Assembly: GCF_001952855.1 (NCBI RefSeq)
Contig: NZ_LPNO01000016.1
Coordinates: 62,001 to 126,000 of the forward strand
Origin: Pseudomonas sp. ATCC PTA-122608
GTDB lineage: Bacteria > Pseudomonadota > Gammaproteobacteria > Pseudomonadales > Pseudomonadaceae
Direction of reading: 5' to 3'
DNA: 64,000 bases
Under the pieces are notes generated by a model that saw only the letters and a list, made by a program, of their open reading frames with translations, was not told the origin of the DNA and made no database searches. Below are positions 60,386-64,000 of this stretch, in pieces; within the stretch, counting starts at the first letter, position 1; every line of letters starts with the position of its first letter. The translations under genes were made by a program, and so were the position numbers.

Positions 60386-60895
60386 ATGCTCCAGGGAACT
60401 GAACCTCCCCCTTCGACCACATAGCGCTGCGAGGCCGCCTGAGTCAGGGGGGGCTCAGTGCATCACAGCAAAGAAGTGCTGCCACGCCGAAACATACAGT
60501 TCAAAACAAACAACTACTCCAGCTTATTATTTAACATTCAAGGAAACTTCCCACATTCCATAGAGCGCACTAACTACAGCAACATATTTATCTGCAACCA
60601 TTTATAAAACTAAAAACCACTGAATACCCAATCAGATTACTGTTTTTAATTATCCATACTCCAAATCTTCCAAACCAATAGCGTGAACCCATGCTCGGGC
60701 GTCACTGTGAGTGGCGTTCCTTTAAATAAAGCCTTGTGTTTTGTCACAGCGTGCGGCGTGTTGAATAACGGCGCCAGCCTCACGTATGGCTGTCCGCGAT
60801 CAAGGCATCCGCGCGCGCGTGAAAACCAATACTTATTTGTCGCTAAAGCAAAACGCTTTTATCAGGGAAGAGACAACGACTTATAGGCATCAACC
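60386..60895 (+). other. AT-rich intergenic region upstream of the mgo operon
   Basis: There are 510 bases with no convincing gene. From about 60490 to 60680 it is strikingly AT-rich compared with the flanks, then returns to normal. Short open frames here lack ribosome sites. It should hold the mgoB promoter, but I could not single out a clear -35/-10 pair. Confidence 0.6.
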
Positions 60896-61660
60896 ATGCT
60901 CCAGCACTCACACCTGCTTAAACAAAAAAAGCAGCAGTTGCACAACCACCCACTATTCACACAAGTAAATACGCTCCAAAAGTTACAATACTTTATGGAG
61001 AACCACGTATTCGCTGTTTGGGACTTCATGACACTGACCAAGCGCCTGCAACATGACCTGACCGGCATGCGCCTGCCCTGGTTACCGCCAACGGACCCAC
61101 AAGCGGCTCGCCTGATCAATGAAATCGTATTGGGCGAAGAGTCGGACGTGTACCCCGGCCGCGGACACGGCAGCCACTTCGAGCTGTACCTGGAGGCCAT
61201 GCGTGAAGTCGGCGCGAATACGGCGACCATCGAACGGTTCGTCAGCCTGCAACGTGACGGCTGCGATGCAGAAACGGCCCTGCAAAAAGTCTATATCCAC
61301 CCTGCCGTGGCTCGGTTCGTCAGAGACACGCTGCAGGTTGCCCTGAACGCGCCGACTCACTGCGTGGCGGCGGCTTTTCTGCACGGCCGCGAGAGCGTCA
61401 TCCCGATGATGTTCAACCGCCTCCTGGAAAGCTGTGAGATAGCTCACCGCCAGGCACCGACCTTCTGCTACTACCTCAAGCGGCATATGGAGATCGACGC
61501 CGAAGAACATGGCCCGGCGGCCACGCAATTGCTGCAGCGCCTCACACTCGCCGACCCGACTCGCGAGCAGCAGGCCAACAGTGCAGCCCTCGGCGCCGTG
61601 GCAAGCCGCCTGGCCTTATGGGACGGGTTGCACCTGCGCCTGTCGGAGGTGAGCGTATGA
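60896..61660 (+). CDS. mgoB: MgoB/PvfA-type DUF3050 haem-oxygenase-like enzyme
   Basis: This is a 254-residue DUF3050 protein with the family signatures [20 protein letters not shown] and [15 protein letters not shown]. The HVF, EE and DAEEH motifs supply likely metal ligands of a haem-oxygenase-fold diiron enzyme. In the mgo operon of P. syringae and the pvf operon of P. entomophila such a gene precedes an AurF-like oxygenase and an NRPS, and the set makes N-oxidised signalling compounds (leudiazen or pyrazine N-oxides) from valine or leucine. The stop overlaps the next ATG (ATGA), so translation is coupled. The exact product in this strain is not known. Confidence 0.85.
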   Translation: MLQHSHLLKQKKQQLHNHPLFTQVNTLQKLQYFMENHVFAVWDFMTLTKRLQHDLTGMRLPWLPPTDPQAARLINEIVLGEESDVYPGRGHGSHFELYLEAMREVGANTATIERFVSLQRDGCDAETALQKVYIHPAVARFVRDTLQVALNAPTHCVAAAFLHGRESVIPMMFNRLLESCEIAHRQAPTFCYYLKRHMEIDAEEHGPAATQLLQRLTLADPTREQQANSAALGAVASRLALWDGLHLRLSEVSV

Positions 61661-62604
61661 ACCCCGCCGACTACCGCTCATTTGCCGATGACTGGGAGCG
61701 CCGCGCGACTATCCGCACGCGCCCGCGCCGCCTGCTGGAAAATGATCAAAAGTTGATTTATCCCATGAGCCGACAACCCTTGGTGCTGAGCGCGACCTTT
61801 GTCGATCAATGCCCACAGCACCGGGATTTTGTCTTGTTGCAGACGTTCTACAAGTTCATCAACGACGTGGTGATCTTTGAAACCGAGATCGTCGACAAGA
61901 CCGCACGCAGCATTGCCAAGAATCGCTTTTCAGTGCCCTTCCCGCTCGCCTGCCGCTACGACGCCATGACCGTCGTGGTGGATGAGGACTACCACGCCCT
62001 CGTCGCCCTCGATTTCATGCAGCAGACCGTCGAGATGACCGGCATCCCGCCCCTTGAACTGCCCGGGCAAATCGAGCTGAGCCGCGCCGTGCCGGCCGCG
62101 CTGGCGCTGGCCCCCGAACACCTGCGCGATGCCGTGGAATTGATCACCGTGGCCATCGCCGAAAATACCGTGACCCATGACGTGGCGGCGTTTTCCAAGG
62201 ACGACAGCGTCAAGCAATCCATCCGTGGCTTGATGGCCGACCACTTGTTTGACGAGGGCCGTCATGCGGTTTTCTGGACGCGTCTGGTGCGTATTTATTG
62301 GCAGTCTGCAAACGCCTCGGACCGCGACTGCATCGCCCGGATCCTGCCGGTATTTCTCCAGCATTACTTGACCCACGACCTGCAAAAAAACTTCGACCTG
62401 CAATTGATCGAGCACCTGGATGTCAGTGACGGCACGCGCGCTGCGCTACGCGCTGAAGTGCAGGCGATGGGCTTTCCCATTACCCGCCAGCACCCACTGA
62501 TCGGCAATATCATGGGGTTTCTGAATCACAGCGGCCTGCTGCAAACGCCGAGCGTGGTTAGGGCGTTGGATGCCTTGCTTCCGGCGCCAGGAGGGCACCC
62601 ATGA
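61657..62604 (+). CDS. mgoC: MgoC/PvfB-type AurF-like diiron N-oxygenase
   Basis: This is a 315-residue AurF (p-aminobenzoate N-oxygenase) family protein. Likely iron ligands are in [17 protein letters not shown] and DEGRHAVFW, the ExxH-type pattern of non-haem diiron N-oxygenases. It would oxidise an amino or hydroxylamine nitrogen of the carrier-bound or free amino acid. I start it at the ATG at 61657, which overlaps the mgoB stop as ATGA; the open frame continues upstream inside mgoB but with no ribosome site. Its stop overlaps the NRPS start in the same way. Confidence 0.88.
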   Translation: MNPADYRSFADDWERRATIRTRPRRLLENDQKLIYPMSRQPLVLSATFVDQCPQHRDFVLLQTFYKFINDVVIFETEIVDKTARSIAKNRFSVPFPLACRYDAMTVVVDEDYHALVALDFMQQTVEMTGIPPLELPGQIELSRAVPAALALAPEHLRDAVELITVAIAENTVTHDVAAFSKDDSVKQSIRGLMADHLFDEGRHAVFWTRLVRIYWQSANASDRDCIARILPVFLQHYLTHDLQKNFDLQLIEHLDVSDGTRAALRAEVQAMGFPITRQHPLIGNIMGFLNHSGLLQTPSVVRALDALLPAPGGHP

Positions 62605-64000
62605 GGCGCCTGAAAATTGGACTGGCAGGCTCCAGTGCAGCGTTGGATGAAATCAGTGAAACGCTGGCGCAATACGGTCATGGGTTGGTGCGAGCACAGG
62701 ACGTGACCCACGTCGATCTGCTGATTGATGACGGTAGCGAGGAGGTGCCGCCAGGCTTGGCCTGCACGGCATTGATGAGCCTGCGCCTGAGCAGGGGAGC
62801 GTTGACAGACTGCGGACTGCCAGCCCTGCAGTTCAGGTGTTACGCCCGCTCACGGCGACTTCAGGCGACTCTGGACGTTGCCGGCGAAGCCTGTGGGAAT
62901 GGACAACGGTTGCGTCAACAGGCAGTAAGCGACTTGGTGGAATGGGTGGCCCAGCAGGTGAGCGGGTTCTCCCGGGACCCGGGCTATTTCTCGCAGACGA
63001 CGGTCGCCTCCGATGATCCGGAACACAGCCTGCAAGCGCTTGCATCGCTGGCGTACCTGCATCGCTTTAACCAGACCGCCGATGCGGTGTTGTGGCAGCA
63101 AGCCCAGGTGCCAATGATCGAACGACTGGAAAGCAGTCTTCAAACCTTCGCCGACCGGCCGGCGCTGAACATCGCTGGCAGCGTGCTGAGTTATCGACAG
63201 TTGCATCGCAAGAGTCTGGCGATCCGACAGCACTTAGTGCCTCTGCTTGGGGCCTGCGACACGCCGCCGGTGATCGGCGTCTGCCTGGGCAAGTGTCTTG
63301 ATCTGTACGCCAGCATCCTCGCGGTGCTGGCTTGTGGCGCGGTGTACCTGCCGCTGGAGCCGGGCCATCCCCTGCAACGCCAGCAAGCCATGCTGGAAAA
63401 CGCCGACGTCTCGGTTCTGTTGGATGATGGCAAGCATCCACTGCGGGACGGTTTTTCTGCAGTGGATGTCAGTACCCTCGACACCCACGACACCCCACCG
63501 TTATTGCGCCAGCGCCCGCCTATGGACGCCCCCTGCATGGTGCTCCATACCTCGGGCACCACTGGCCAGCCCAAAGGCGTGCTGCTCAGTCAGTACAACC
63601 TGGCCCACTTCACCAGTTGGTTCGGCGGCCAGGTACAACTGAACGAACACAGCCGCGTCTTACAATTCTCGCCCTTGAGTTTTGACTCTTCGCTGATTGA
63701 TATCTTCGCGAGCCTGATAGCGGGCGCCGAGTTGATCGTGCCCAGTGAAGACCAGCGCCGCGACCCGCAGCAACTGGTGGAGCTGATCCGCCAACAGCGC
63801 ATCACTCACGCCTTCCTGCCTCCCGCGTTACTGAGCATCCTGCCGCTGGATCAACCCCTTGGCCTGGCCCATGTGATCACCGGCGGTGATCTATGCGAAC
63901 CCTATGTCATCGAACAACTGGCGGGGCAGTGTCGCCTGCACAATTTCTATGGCCCCACCGAAGCCACCGTGCTGGCGACCCACCGCACGTTGCTGCCAGG
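62601..64000 (+). CDS. mgoA: MgoA/PvfC-type nonribosomal peptide synthetase (C-terminus cut by window edge)
   Basis: The first 466 codons of an NRPS are present. The N-terminal 150 residues are not a condensation domain; they resemble no motif I know. The adenylation domain then shows A2 LACGAVYLPLEP, A3 HTSGTTGQPKGVLLS, A4 FDSSLIDIF and A5 NFYGPTEATV, so it activates an amino acid (leucine or valine in known homologues). A carrier domain and a reductase domain are expected beyond the edge. The ATG overlaps the mgoC stop (ATGA), with GGAGG 7-8 bases upstream. mgoD is expected downstream. Confidence 0.88.
   Translation, partial: MRRLKIGLAGSSAALDEISETLAQYGHGLVRAQDVTHVDLLIDDGSEEVPPGLACTALMSLRLSRGALTDCGLPALQFRCYARSRRLQATLDVAGEACGNGQRLRQQAVSDLVEWVAQQVSGFSRDPGYFSQTTVASDDPEHSLQALASLAYLHRFNQTADAVLWQQAQVPMIERLESSLQTFADRPALNIAGSVLSYRQLHRKSLAIRQHLVPLLGACDTPPVIGVCLGKCLDLYASILAVLACGAVYLPLEPGHPLQRQQAMLENADVSVLLDDGKHPLRDGFSAVDVSTLDTHDTPPLLRQRPPMDAPCMVLHTSGTTGQPKGVLLSQYNLAHFTSWFGGQVQLNEHSRVLQFSPLSFDSSLIDIFASLIAGAELIVPSEDQRRDPQQLVELIRQQRITHAFLPPALLSILPLDQPLGLAHVITGGDLCEPYVIEQLAGQCRLHNFYGPTEATVLATHRTLLP

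Noticed and set aside
60438..60462. CTGAG...CTCAG stem after the GntR gene as a terminator
   Set aside because: The stem is only five bases with a G-rich loop and no T tract, too weak to call.
60683..60886. 67-codon open frame upstream of mgoB
   Set aside because: It has no ribosome site and no recognisable pattern, and lies in the leader region of the mgo operon.

Overview
The window is a chromosomal segment of a fluorescent-group Pseudomonas (high GC). The evidence is a complete Lap adhesin locus with its own type I secretion and c-di-GMP-controlled proteolysis genes, a pgaAB pair, Pseudomonas-type REP/REPIN elements, an mgo/pvf-type diazeniumdiolate operon start, and several tripartite efflux operons. 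All calls were made by reading the sequence and translations; no database search was run.

Layout. 1-3928: pgaB (runs off the left edge) and pgaA, for export and deacetylation of poly-N-acetylglucosamine, on the minus strand. 4110-6506: a DUF945 (YdgA-like) protein and a small membrane protein. 6588-11653: a five-gene minus-strand operon (MarR regulator, FUSC inner-membrane pump, DUF1656, HlyD-type fusion protein, NodT-type outer-membrane factor) in which every junction is a 4-base overlap. 11846-13662: a Fic-domain protein with a hairpin over its ribosome binding site, and a DUF2789 protein. 13720-15327: a GT39-like membrane glycosyltransferase. 15537-18410: a secreted 720-residue protein of unknown function and a DUF3142 protein. 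18443-20573: a compact three-gene cassette (winged-helix protein, nucleotidyltransferase, PP2C phosphatase) behind a perfect 30-bp palindrome. This is the best candidate for an undescribed system. 20570-21151: a four-helix membrane protein. 21211-25261: a Fur-box-controlled FecI/FecR/TonB-receptor iron uptake unit. 25295-29354: an EmrAB-type MFS pump with its own outer-membrane factor. 29584-30504: a LysR regulator. 30676-34323: a taurine/alkylsulfonate-type ABC transporter with a TauD-family dioxygenase.

34500-59478 is the Lap system. lapE-lapB-lapC (type I secretion) run leftwards. lapA, a 5490-residue adhesin, runs rightwards from a 338-bp divergent control region that carries two inverted FleQ-like boxes. 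A small gene follows, then lapG-lapD on the opposite strand. LapA has an N-terminal retention module with two TAAG motifs, four 100-residue repeats, thirty-five 102-residue repeats without a single length change, a Calx-beta-like and other Ig-like domains, a vWA domain and RTX repeats. When c-di-GMP is high, LapD is expected to hold LapG away from the retention module so LapA stays on the surface. When it is low, LapG cuts LapA free.

59675-60385 is a GntR/FCD regulator with a readable promoter and palindrome. After a 510-bp AT-rich spacer, 60896-64000 holds the start of an mgoB-mgoC-mgoA (pvf) operon: a DUF3050 haem-oxygenase-like enzyme, an AurF-like N-oxygenase and an NRPS cut by the right edge. 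No rRNA, tRNA, CRISPR array or insertion sequence was seen.
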